From Lachnospiraceae bacterium (GTDB lineage Bacteria > Bacillota_A > Clostridia > Lachnospirales > Lachnospiraceae), in contig JAEEJD010000073.1 in the NCBI GenBank assembly GCA_016281675.1, forward strand, positions 1-17,060: DNA of 17,060 bases. The letters run 5' to 3'. A program made the translations under genes and the position numbers. Shown here piece by piece: positions 1 through 6,125 of the stretch (position 1 is the first letter of the stretch; each line of letters starts with the position of its first letter). Under the pieces are notes generated by a model. That model had not been told where the DNA came from. It saw nothing but the letters and a program-made list of their open reading frames with translations, and ran no database searches.

Positions 1-9
1 CGAAGACTA

Positions 10-561
10 TCAGAAAAACTTTATCTTACTCAAAGGCAGGAGTCGCATAAACATTTTACCCGTTATTCTTGTGGAAGTTACTATTCCGACTTCCTCGTAA
101 CGTGAGTCTATACTCTCCTCACGGTTGTCACCCACAACGAAGTACTCTCCGACCGACAATTCTATTGGAGATGCGGCTATACCCGCATATTCGGGAGCAT
201 CAAGGCCTTTTATGTCTTCGATCTCCTCCCCGTCTATAAGAAACTTCCCGTCAACGATCTGAACGGTCTCAAACGGAAGACCGATAACACGCTTTATTAA
301 TTCTTCTCCTGTTCCCTTTTGTCTGAATACGATGATATCGAACCTTTCCGGTTCATGAAAACGATATGAAATCTTGTCTATCATAACCCCGTCATCGGGT
401 TCAAGAGTATGCTCCATGGAATGATTACGAACCCTGACGCGTTCAACGACATATTTTGACATGAGAAGTGCGATCAGAAGGACCGCGAGAATAAACAGTC
501 CGAATTCCAGAACACCTCCGAAGGCGCTGCGTTTGCGTTTTTTCTTTTTGTTATTGCCCAC
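10..561 (-). CDS. lepB: Signal peptidase I (second copy)
   Basis: Type I signal peptidase of 183 aa, which cleaves signal peptides from secreted proteins at the outer face of the membrane. After a strongly basic N-terminus (residues 5-11, KKKKRKR) there is one membrane segment at about 15-34. The catalytic serine is Ser48 (motif HSME) and the general-base lysine is Lys90 (IKRV). The conserved GDN (144-146) and SIDSR (150-154) motifs complete the S26 peptidase fold. The start is GTG at 561, chosen because AAAGGAG lies 6 nt upstream, and that Shine-Dalgarno overlaps the stop of rbgA, so the two genes are probably translationally coupled. It is a diverged paralogue of the lepB at 1412-2011 on the other side of rbgA. 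Length and motifs are those of a functional enzyme; whether the two copies have different substrates cannot be read from sequence. Confidence 0.95.
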   Translation of the reverse strand: MGNNKKKKRKRSAFGGVLEFGLFILAVLLIALLMSKYVVERVRVRNHSMEHTLEPDDGVMIDKISYRFHEPERFDIIVFRQKGTGEELIKRVIGLPFETVQIVDGKFLIDGEEIEDIKGLDAPEYAGIAASPIELSVGEYFVVGDNREESIDSRYEEVGIVTSTRITGKMFMRLLPLSKIKFF

Positions 562-572
562 GGGATGCTCCT

Positions 573-1412
573 TTATACAATTTCAAGTGTTATTTTACCC
601 AATTTCCCGGATCTGAATTCATCCAGTATGATACGGGCGGCTTTTTCGAAATCCGGTTCGTTTCCTTTCCTGAGACATCCCCTTTTAAAGGCGATCTTCT
701 CAAGAATAACAGCTGTATTTTCTTCTTCATCGACTTCGTATCTGGCAAACAGGGTTCCGGGACAGATCTTTTTCAGGCGTTCGATAAGTTTAACGGCAAG
801 TTCCGTCGGATCGAGTATCTCATCATTTATCGAACCTACAAAAGCAAGATTTAGACCCGTTTGCTCGTCGTCAAACTTCGGCCACAGTATTCCCGGCGTA
901 TCAAGCAGTTCAACATTTTTATCGAGTTTGATCCACTGCTTTCCTTTTGTAACACCGGGCTTGTTTCCTGTTTTGGCTCCGGCTCTTCGGGTTAATGAGT
1001 TAATGAACGTTGATTTACCTACATTTGGTATACCGGCAACCATTGCTCTGACCGGGCGTCCTATTATTCCGCGCTTCCGGTCGCGTTCGATCTTCTCCTT
1101 ACATGCTTTTTCGATCGAGCCGTTGATCGGGGCAAACCCTCCGCGATTTCTCGAATCCACAAGAAGCGCAATGATACCCTTATCTTCAAAGTACTTAAGC
1201 CATTCCTTGTTTGCGGACGGATCCGCAAGATCGGATTTATTAAGAAGAACAAGACGCGATTTTCCCTTTGCAAGTTCGTCGATGTCGGGATTACGCGATG
1301 ACAGCGGAATTCTTGCATCCAAAAGCTCGATGACAAGATCTATGAGTTTGATATCCTCCTGCATCATCCTTTTGGCTTTGGTCATATGACCCGGATACCA
1401 TTGGACCTGCAT
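573..1412 (-). CDS. rbgA: 50S ribosome-assembly GTPase RbgA (YlqF)
   Basis: Circularly permuted GTPase of 279 aa needed in Firmicutes for late maturation of the large ribosomal subunit. The G motifs occur in the permuted order: G4 NKSD (58-61), G1 GIPNVGKST (127-135), G2 Thr in PGVTKG (about 155), then G3 DTPG (171-174). The N-terminal QWYPGHM segment matches the QWFPGHM remembered from Bacillus RbgA. A C-terminal RNA-binding ANTAR-like region follows. Two adjacent ATG codons (1415 and 1412) are possible. The second is preferred because GGGAGGG at 1420-1426 is then 7 nt away and the protein begins like its homologues; using the first adds one Met. The gene overlaps the upstream lepB stop (ATGATG), so translation is coupled. 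It sits between two signal peptidase genes. Confidence 0.95.
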   Translation of the reverse strand: MQVQWYPGHMTKAKRMMQEDIKLIDLVIELLDARIPLSSRNPDIDELAKGKSRLVLLNKSDLADPSANKEWLKYFEDKGIIALLVDSRNRGGFAPINGSIEKACKEKIERDRKRGIIGRPVRAMVAGIPNVGKSTFINSLTRRAGAKTGNKPGVTKGKQWIKLDKNVELLDTPGILWPKFDDEQTGLNLAFVGSINDEILDPTELAVKLIERLKKICPGTLFARYEVDEEENTAVILEKIAFKRGCLRKGNEPDFEKAARIILDEFRSGKLGKITLEIV

Positions 1413-2011
1413 CATTCAACCCTCCCGGCAGCCCTGTTCTTGCTCTTTAAATGATACCAGGCTTTTCCTTCAATCATGCCTCTGCTTATATTACCGATAT
1501 TGGCGCTTCTGGAATCCTCCGAGTTGTTTCTGTTGTCTCCGAGAACAAAATATTCGTCGGCACCCAGAACTATCTCCGAAGCCGCAACACCGGGATCTCT
1601 TGTATCCTTGGCTTTATCCTCGTTATAAACAGCCCCGTTTATGACGACCTTACCTTGAATGATCTGAACCTTGTCTCCGGGAGTCGCAACAACTCTTTTG
1701 ACCGACAGGTGTGCATTTTCATTACCGTTAGGGCGAAATACGATCACATCTCCCTGCTTTGGGGACGTAAACTGATATGCTATCTTGTTGATCAGAACTT
1801 CCTGGCCGTTACTTAGAGACGGCTCCATGGACTCACCTATTACACTCGTTCTGATGCCGAATGCGAATATGAGGGCGACACCGAGGAAAACAGCGATAAT
1901 AACAAGGAATACCCACTGTATCACCTGATAAAGCATATTGATATTGAATTTCCTCTCTCGGTTTATGTAAGAAAGAGACGGTCCCCCGTTGCCCATATGA
2001 CGTCTAGCCAA
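1412..2011 (-). CDS. lepB: Signal peptidase I (first copy)
   Basis: Type I signal peptidase of 199 aa. A hydrophilic N-terminal stretch of about 25 residues precedes one membrane anchor at about 27-52. Catalytic Ser61 (GESMEP), catalytic Lys105 (VKRV), the GDN motif (158-160) and SEDSR (164-168) are all present. The start is set to TTG at 2011 because GAGG lies 8 nt upstream; an ATG at 1996 (MGNGG) would be five codons shorter and lacks a visible Shine-Dalgarno, so the start is uncertain. The coding region begins only about 24 nt after the terminator hairpin behind rplS, with no convincing promoter between them, so expression may depend on readthrough. The TGA stop overlaps the rbgA start. 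Confidence 0.94.
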   Translation of the reverse strand: MARRHMGNGGPSLSYINRERKFNINMLYQVIQWVFLVIIAVFLGVALIFAFGIRTSVIGESMEPSLSNGQEVLINKIAYQFTSPKQGDVIVFRPNGNENAHLSVKRVVATPGDKVQIIQGKVVINGAVYNEDKAKDTRDPGVAASEIVLGADEYFVLGDNRNNSEDSRSANIGNISRGMIEGKAWYHLKSKNRAAGRVE

Positions 2012-2028
2012 TGCCGATACCTCGTGTT

Positions 2029-2062
2029 AAAACAAGAAGCACCTGCATATCGCAAGTGCTTC
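2029..2062 (-). terminator. Rho-independent terminator after rplS
   Basis: On the minus strand an 11-bp stem (arms 2062-2052 and 2046-2036, one G-U pair, 5-nt loop GATAT) is followed by TTGTTTT. It starts 15 nt after the rplS stop and lies just in front of lepB, so it either ends the ribosomal/SRP operon or attenuates transcription into lepB-rbgA-lepB. Confidence 0.8.
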
Positions 2063-2077
2063 ATAATGATCTGTCTG

Positions 2078-2425
2078 TTAGCGGATGAGCTCTTTAACCT
2101 TAGCACTCTTACCGGAACGTTCTCTTAAGTAGAAAAGCTTAGCCCTGCGGACTTTACCGCGTCTTACAACTTCAACCTTCTCTACATTGGGTGAGTGAAG
2201 AGGCCATGTCTTCTCAACTCCTACACCGTTCGAATTCTTACGTACGGTGAATGTCTCGCGGTTCGATCCGCCCTGGCGCTTGATAACTGTTCCCTCAAAC
2301 ACCTGTATTCTCTCACGGTTTCCCTCTTTGATCTTACCGTATACTTTTACGGTATCGCCTATAGCGAACTCGGGAACGGATTCTTTGAGCTGTTCCTGCT
2401 CGATCTCTTTGATTATGTCGTTCAT
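2078..2425 (-). CDS. rplS: 50S ribosomal protein L19
   Basis: L19, 115 aa, a protein of the 50S subunit at the interface with the 30S subunit. The family signature is clear: [11 protein letters not shown] near residues 43-53, the [18 protein letters not shown] segment, [12 protein letters not shown], and the C-terminal [22 protein letters not shown] block. The length is normal. A strong Shine-Dalgarno (AGGAGG, 6 nt upstream of ATG) supports the start. It is the last gene of the ylxM-to-rplS run and is followed by a terminator. The 91-nt gap to trmD is longer than the other gaps in this cluster and is a candidate L19 autoregulatory leader, described separately. Confidence 0.98.
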   Translation of the reverse strand: MNDIIKEIEQEQLKESVPEFAIGDTVKVYGKIKEGNRERIQVFEGTVIKRQGGSNRETFTVRKNSNGVGVEKTWPLHSPNVEKVEVVRRGKVRRAKLFYLRERSGKSAKVKELIR

Positions 2426-2435
2426 TTCTTTCCTC

Positions 2436-2490
2436 CTGTTGTTCCGGACGTTCGTAACTTAAATAAGGCAGAGGACCGTCTTTTATTTGC
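2436..2490 (-). ncRNA. Candidate L19 leader RNA in the trmD-rplS gap
   Basis: The 91-nt space upstream of rplS holds short self-complementary pieces: AAATAA (2488-2483) with TTATTT (2466-2461), and GACG (2480-2477) with CGTC (2450-2447). It also has the unpaired-looking blocks GGTCCTCTGC and ACGAACGTCCGG. Firmicutes are known to carry an L19 leader directly before rplS. The position, and my memory of the GGTCCTCTGC and CGTCCG blocks, fit that family, but no covariance search was possible. Confidence 0.45.
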
Positions 2491-2516
2491 AGCCTTTGTA
2501 TATTACCACAAGCCCT

Positions 2517-3236
2517 TCAAAAAAGCAAGAACTTCTCATACAGATCCGGCCTTCGCTCCCTGGTACGTATGATTGACTGCTCGTGTCGCCACTCATCCAC
2601 CTTTTTGTGATCGCCCGAGAGCAGTATCTCCGGTACCTTTCGGCCGTGCCAGACTTCCGGGCGTGAATATTGCGGATATTCCAGAAGTCCGTCCGAAAAC
2701 GATTCATATTCGGGGGAATCATCGTTGTGGAGCACACCGGGTACGAGTCTTGATACGGCATCGACAACTATCATTGCCGGAAGTTCTCCTCCTGTAAGGA
2801 CGTAATCACCTATGGATATCTGATCCGTAACTATCTCTTCAATGACGCGCTCGTCAATCCCCTCATAATGACCGCACAGAAGTATCAGATCCTCTTCCCG
2901 GGCCAGTTCCTGCGCAACACTCTGATCGAATATGCGCCCCTGAGGCGTCATATATATGACCCTGACAGGCTTAGCGCCCTGATCTTCCCCTCTTCTTTCC
3001 CTTATCCTTTTAATTATATCTTCATAACACAGGTAAACGGGTTCTGCCTGCATGAGCATACCTGCACCCCCGCCGTATGTGTAATCATCGACTTTATTAT
3101 GCTTGTTAAATGCAAAATCACGGATGTTTACCGCTTCCACCGACAATAATCCCGATGAAACGGCTCTTCCGATTATGCTCTCGGAAAGGCCTCTTTCAAC
3201 CATTTCCGGAAACAGCGTCATTATATGAAAATTCAT
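2517..3236 (-). CDS. trmD: tRNA (guanine-37-N1)-methyltransferase
   Basis: TrmD, 239 aa, methylates G37 next to the anticodon using S-adenosylmethionine, which prevents +1 frameshifting. The SPOUT-family trefoil-knot motifs are present: VDDYTYGGGAGM (49-60), LLCGHYEGIDER (119-130) and SIGDYVLTGGELPAM (141-155). FSDGLLEYPQYSRP (180-193) and LLSGDHKKVDEWR (205-217) follow. Counting 15 residues on from the conserved Arg163, the position corresponding to the proposed catalytic Asp of the Haemophilus enzyme is Glu178. This is a conservative change that I believe is usual in Clostridia. The start is supported by AAGGTG 5 nt upstream. It lies 15 nt after rimM, the normal neighbour. Confidence 0.98.
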   Translation of the reverse strand: MNFHIMTLFPEMVERGLSESIIGRAVSSGLLSVEAVNIRDFAFNKHNKVDDYTYGGGAGMLMQAEPVYLCYEDIIKRIRERRGEDQGAKPVRVIYMTPQGRIFDQSVAQELAREEDLILLCGHYEGIDERVIEEIVTDQISIGDYVLTGGELPAMIVVDAVSRLVPGVLHNDDSPEYESFSDGLLEYPQYSRPEVWHGRKVPEILLSGDHKKVDEWRHEQSIIRTRERRPDLYEKFLLF

Positions 3237-3251
3237 CGGATCACCTTTAAC

Positions 3252-3761
3252 CTAATCCAGCAGTCCGGGAAGCACGTGAATATCCATCATGTTCCCCGAA
3301 ACGTCAACATTTAATATACAATCCTTGATCGCGGGAAGAAGCAGATGCCTTCCGTCATCAAGATCTATCTCATACACGTCGTTCGCACCTGTCTCTATGA
3401 CATTGGTAATTGTACCGGCAAGAGCGAGCTCTCGGTCCGAAACACGCATACCGATCAGATCGGCTATGAAGTATTCGTCCTTTCCGGGCTTTACCGCATC
3501 GGCTCTTGTGACAAATAAGCCTTTTTGAACATATTTTGCGATCGATTCCAGCGTGTCGTGGTCCTTGAACTTGAGTATCACAAACTGCTTGAAGAACTTC
3601 GCGGACTCACATTCCAGTTCAATATGACCGCTTCCGGTATCAAGCAATGTTTTTTTCAGTTTTTTGAAACGTCTGACATCATCCGTTGTGGGAAATACTT
3701 TAACTTCCCCGTGTACCCCGTGGGGGCGTGTGATGACACCGACCTGCAGCAAATCTTCCAA
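3252..3761 (-). CDS. rimM: Ribosome maturation factor RimM
   Basis: RimM, 169 aa, binds S19 and assists 30S head assembly. The N-terminal RimM domain carries LLQVGVITRPHGVHGEVKV (residues 4-22). The C-terminal PRC-barrel includes DEYFIADLIGMRV and a DVYEIDLDDGRHLLLPAIKDCI segment. The start is set at TTG (3761), read as Met, because AAGGAG at 3768-3773 is exactly 6 nt upstream and the product begins MEDLLQVG like the family. The longer open frame to 3815 would run through a strong hairpin and add an unrelated 18 residues. The gene is followed at 15 nt by trmD. Confidence 0.95.
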   Translation of the reverse strand: MEDLLQVGVITRPHGVHGEVKVFPTTDDVRRFKKLKKTLLDTGSGHIELECESAKFFKQFVILKFKDHDTLESIAKYVQKGLFVTRADAVKPGKDEYFIADLIGMRVSDRELALAGTITNVIETGANDVYEIDLDDGRHLLLPAIKDCILNVDVSGNMMDIHVLPGLLD

Positions 3762-3767
3762 ACGGAT

Positions 3768-3773
3768 CTCCTT
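3768..3773 (-). promoter_or_regulatory. Ribosome binding site fixing the rimM TTG start
   Basis: AAGGAG on the minus strand, 6 nt before the TTG at 3761. No comparable site precedes the upstream candidate start at 3815. Confidence 0.75.
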
Positions 3774-3782
3774 ATTTGCAAA

Positions 3783-3806
3783 CAGGGGCAGCAAATGCCG
3801 CCCCTG
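3783..3806 (-). terminator. Strong hairpin between khpA and rimM
   Basis: CAGGGGCGGC and GCTGCCCCTG form a 10-bp stem (one G-U pair) around an ATTT tetraloop. Only TTTGCAAAT follows, so the uridine tract is poor. It may be a weak terminator or attenuator, or an RNA processing or stability element. It ends 9 nt before the rimM Shine-Dalgarno. Confidence 0.55.
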
Positions 3807-3831
3807 AATTATCAATCTTCCGGATATACCA

Positions 3832-4062
3832 TCACTGTACGATATCTACCAGAACCTTCTTGGGCAGATCAGCCGAAGCAGCTTTGACAACACCTCTGAT
3901 CGCTTTTGCGATCCTTCCCTGCTTTCCTATGACCTTTCCCATATCCTGGGGTGCAACTTTAAGCTCGATCACGATGGCTCTGGAATCTTCTTTTTCGGTT
4001 ACGACAACCTGGTCGGGATTTTCGACCAAAGCCTTTGCGATAACCTCAACAAGTTCTTTCAT
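3832..4062 (-). CDS. khpA: KH-domain RNA-binding protein KhpA (YlqC)
   Basis: Small single-KH-domain protein, 76 aa. The core RNA-binding motif VIGKQGRIAKAIR has its GKQG loop at 46-49, followed by the helix IRGVVKAAS. Family members, often annotated as UPF0109 or YlqC, bind RNA and in several Firmicutes act with KhpB in cell elongation and division. That role is established for relatives, not shown here. The length is typical and the start is supported by GGAGG 7 nt upstream of ATG. It sits 21 nt after rpsP and before rimM, its conserved position. Confidence 0.94.
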   Translation of the reverse strand: MKELVEVIAKALVENPDQVVVTEKEDSRAIVIELKVAPQDMGKVIGKQGRIAKAIRGVVKAASADLPKKVLVDIVQ

Positions 4063-4083
4063 AAGTTATCCTCCGCAATCAGC

Positions 4084-4329
4084 TTATTTTTCGATACCGG
4101 CAAGTTTGAAAAGCTTTCCTACGACTTCAGTAGGCTGTGCACCGTTCTCAAGCCACTTCTTTGCTTTCTCGGCATCGATCTGATATGTGCTCGGATCCGA
4201 TGAAGGATCGTATGTTCCGATCTCTTCGATGCATCTTCCGTCACGAGGGCTTCTTGAATCCGCTACTACGATTCTGTAATAAGGAGCCTTCTTCTGTCCC
4301 ATCCTTCTAAGTCTGATCTTTACTGCCAT
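4084..4329 (-). CDS. rpsP: 30S ribosomal protein S16
   Basis: S16, 81 aa, an early-binding protein of the 30S body. It begins with the diagnostic [20 protein letters not shown] stretch, followed by [12 protein letters not shown] and IEEIGTYDP. The C-terminus has the usual [12 protein letters not shown] and VGKLFKLAG. Full length. The start ATG is preceded by GGAGG, with 8 nt between them. It lies 36 nt downstream of ffh, and the short gap contains a 16-bp A/T palindrome. Confidence 0.98.
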   Translation of the reverse strand: MAVKIRLRRMGQKKAPYYRIVVADSRSPRDGRCIEEIGTYDPSSDPSTYQIDAEKAKKWLENGAQPTEVVGKLFKLAGIEK

Positions 4330-4347
4330 TTTTCATTCCTCCATATG

Positions 4348-4363
4348 ATAAATTATAATTTAT
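4348..4363. repeat. 16-bp perfect A/T palindrome in the ffh-rpsP gap
   Basis: ATAAATTATAATTTAT is perfectly self-complementary and consists only of A and T. It lies 3 nt after the ffh stop and about 9 nt before the rpsP Shine-Dalgarno. It contains TATAAT on the minus strand, but no good -35 hexamer lies 16-18 nt upstream. It could be an operator, a weak hairpin or chance in a short A/T-rich spacer. Confidence 0.4.
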
Positions 4364-4365
4364 TG

Positions 4366-5718
4366 TTAAAACGGGAGTTTAAATCTGCCTCGTTTTCCCA
4401 TCATCTGCGGCATCTGTTTCATCATCTTCTGCGCCTCTTTGAACTGTTTGATAAGTCTGTTCACTTCGGCGATATCGACTCCGGCGCCTTTTGCGATCCT
4501 GTGTTTTCTCGAAGGGTTTAGAATATCGGGATTCTGCCTCTCCTTCTTCGTCATCGAAAGAACGATCGCTTCGGTCCTTGCCATCTTCTTATCATCGATC
4601 TGATCGGCAAGATCGCCCATATTTGCTCCTTTGGGGAGCATTCCGCCCATTCCGGGAAGCATGGACATGACCGATGCCAGGCCACCCATCTTCTTCATCT
4701 GATTCATACTCTCAAGGTAATCCTCAAAATCAAACTTACCCTTCTTGAGCTTTGCGGACATCTCTTTTTCCTTGTCCGCATCTATCTGCTCTCCGGCCTT
4801 CTCGATCAGGCTGAGCACATCACCCATTCCGAGTATGCGCGAAGCCATCCTGTCCGGATAGAACATATCAAGATCATTCAGTTTTTCTCCCATACCTACA
4901 AACAGTATGGGCTTACCGGTTACCGCCTTGACGGATAACGCCGCACCGCCTCTGGCATCGCCGTCCATCTTCGACAGAACCACTCCGTCTATGCCGATCT
5001 TCTCGTTGAATGTCTCGGAGACGTTAACGGCCTCCTGTCCGGTCATCGCATCAACGACAAGGAGCGTTTGATGAACTTCCACGGCTTCCTTGATGTGTAC
5101 GAGTTCATCCATAAGAACGTCATCAATCTGAAGCCGGCCGGCCGTATCGAGGATGATCACGTTATCCCCGTTTGATGCCGCTGCATCCATTGCCGCCTTC
5201 GCGATCTTAACGGGATCCTTTTCCCCCTCGATCCCGAAGAAATCGGCACCAACCTTTTCGGCATTTATCTTCAACTGCTCGAATGCGGCGGGTCTGTATA
5301 CGTCACACGCAACAAGAAGGCTCTTCTTGCCTTTTGTCGAAAGCTTTGAGGCTATCTTGGCCGCGCTGGTCGTCTTACCTGAACCCTGAAGGCCGCACAT
5401 CATAATGACGGTTTTGGCCTGTCCCGGCTGGAACTTAAGTTCCGTAACTTCGCTTCCCATGAGGGCGGTCATCTCTTCGTTAACGATCTTGATGACCATC
5501 TGACCGGGATTGAGGCCGTTTAACACATCGGCACCGACGGCTCTCTCTTCAACGCTTTTGACAAACTGCTTTACGACCTTGAAGTTGACATCCGCTTCAA
5601 GAAGCGCCATCTTGACTTCTTTCAGCGCCGCTTTTACATCCGCTTCGGTCAGTCTTCCCTTGCTTCGAAGGTTCTTGAATACATTCTGTAGTTTATCTGT
5701 AAGGCTCTCAAATGCCAT
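4366..5718 (-). CDS. ffh: Signal recognition particle GTPase Ffh (SRP54)
   Basis: Ffh, 450 aa, binds 4.5S RNA and the signal sequences of nascent membrane and secreted proteins and docks them on FtsY. The N-domain helices occupy about 1-90. The G domain has GLQGSGKTT (109-117), CDVYRPAA (138-145), DTAGR (191-195), SKMDGD (249-254) and the closing GMGE (275-278). The methionine-rich M domain runs from about 298 to 450, with MSMLPGMGGM (351-360), the RNA-binding NPSRKHRIAKGAG (401-413) and a MMKQMPQMM tail. Length is standard. ATG follows the ylxM stop by 2 nt, and a weak GGAAG lies inside the end of ylxM, so translation is probably coupled to YlxM. Its receptor FtsY is encoded in the same window. 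Confidence 0.98.
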   Translation of the reverse strand: MAFESLTDKLQNVFKNLRSKGRLTEADVKAALKEVKMALLEADVNFKVVKQFVKSVEERAVGADVLNGLNPGQMVIKIVNEEMTALMGSEVTELKFQPGQAKTVIMMCGLQGSGKTTSAAKIASKLSTKGKKSLLVACDVYRPAAFEQLKINAEKVGADFFGIEGEKDPVKIAKAAMDAAASNGDNVIILDTAGRLQIDDVLMDELVHIKEAVEVHQTLLVVDAMTGQEAVNVSETFNEKIGIDGVVLSKMDGDARGGAALSVKAVTGKPILFVGMGEKLNDLDMFYPDRMASRILGMGDVLSLIEKAGEQIDADKEKEMSAKLKKGKFDFEDYLESMNQMKKMGGLASVMSMLPGMGGMLPKGANMGDLADQIDDKKMARTEAIVLSMTKKERQNPDILNPSRKHRIAKGAGVDIAEVNRLIKQFKEAQKMMKQMPQMMGKRGRFKLPF

Positions 5719-5720
5719 AT

Positions 5721-6035
5721 CTACAATTCTTCCATGATCTCGCGGGCAAGCTTTCGAACCGTATCATCCGATGAAAGCTCTTCTATCTTCATGGCTTTCT
5801 GTTTAAGCGTGTTAAACCTTTCAACAAGTCTCAGCTTATTTTCATAATCCCCGAGTATCTTATCGCATCTTTTAAGAAGATCGTGAACGCCCTGTCTCGA
5901 AATATTGTACTCCTCGGCCAGTTCCGAAAGAGAACAATCGTTATAGACCGCATCTTCATATATGAGCCTCTGGTGATCCGTAAGAAGCTCTCCGTAAAAA
6001 TCATATAGCAGATTCTTCTTCTCAATATCGTCCAT
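5721..6035 (-). CDS. ylxM: YlxM/p13 family SRP-associated helix-turn-helix protein
   Basis: YlxM, 104 aa with the preferred start. The family is a small helix-turn-helix protein encoded next to ffh; in streptococci it modulates SRP GTPase activity. Diagnostic residues are LLYDFYGELLTDHQ near the N-terminus and the HTH SLSELAEEYNISRQGVHDLLKRC. The C-terminal helix ends in LAREIMEEL. The start ATG at 6035 gives the usual family N-terminus (MDDIEKKNLLYDFY). An ATG at 6047 would overlap the predicted -10 box, and a TTG at 6113 would read through the terminator hairpin. Neither ATG has a Shine-Dalgarno. The predicted transcription start is about 4 nt upstream of 6035, so the message may be leaderless. 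It is separated from ffh by 2 nt. Confidence 0.93.
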   Translation of the reverse strand: MDDIEKKNLLYDFYGELLTDHQRLIYEDAVYNDCSLSELAEEYNISRQGVHDLLKRCDKILGDYENKLRLVERFNTLKQKAMKIEELSSDDTVRKLAREIMEEL

Positions 6036-6045
6036 AACAATCGAC

Positions 6046-6074
6046 ATATTACAACACAATAAAAAGGGTGTCAA
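6046..6074 (-). promoter_or_regulatory. Predicted sigma-A promoter of ylxM-ffh, embedded in a terminator
   Basis: A perfect -35 TTGACA (6074-6069) and -10 TAATAT (6051-6046, 4 of 6 consensus bases) are separated by exactly 17 bp. The -35 lies inside the 3' arm of the terminator hairpin of the upstream gene. The predicted transcript would start near 6039, four bases before the ylxM ATG. Confidence 0.6.
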
Positions 6075-6098
6075 GTAAAAATTCTTGACACCCTTTTT
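6061..6098 (-). terminator. Strong terminator after the secreted-protein gene
   Basis: On the minus strand AAAAAGGGTGTCAAG (6098-6084) pairs perfectly over 15 bp with CTTGACACCCTTTTT (6075-6061), with an 8-nt A/T loop. The 3' arm ends in T5 and continues ATTGTGTTG. The symmetric A5/T5 ends would also let it act on the other strand. It begins 27 nt after the stop of the preceding gene. Confidence 0.88.
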
Positions 6099-6125
6099 CG
6101 AATCTTTATTCAATAAATCGGATCT

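Noticed and set aside
565..1389. 274-codon open frame on the plus strand opposite rbgA
   Set aside because: It is a Ser/Phe-rich shadow of the well-supported rbgA coding strand, with no family resemblance.
3762..3815. Upstream start for rimM at 3815
   Set aside because: It runs through the tetraloop hairpin and adds residues unlike RimM; the TTG at 3761 has AAGGAG at ideal spacing.
6036..6113. Longer ylxM starting at TTG 6113
   Set aside because: The extra codons would be translated from a perfect terminator hairpin, have no Shine-Dalgarno, and are absent from homologues.
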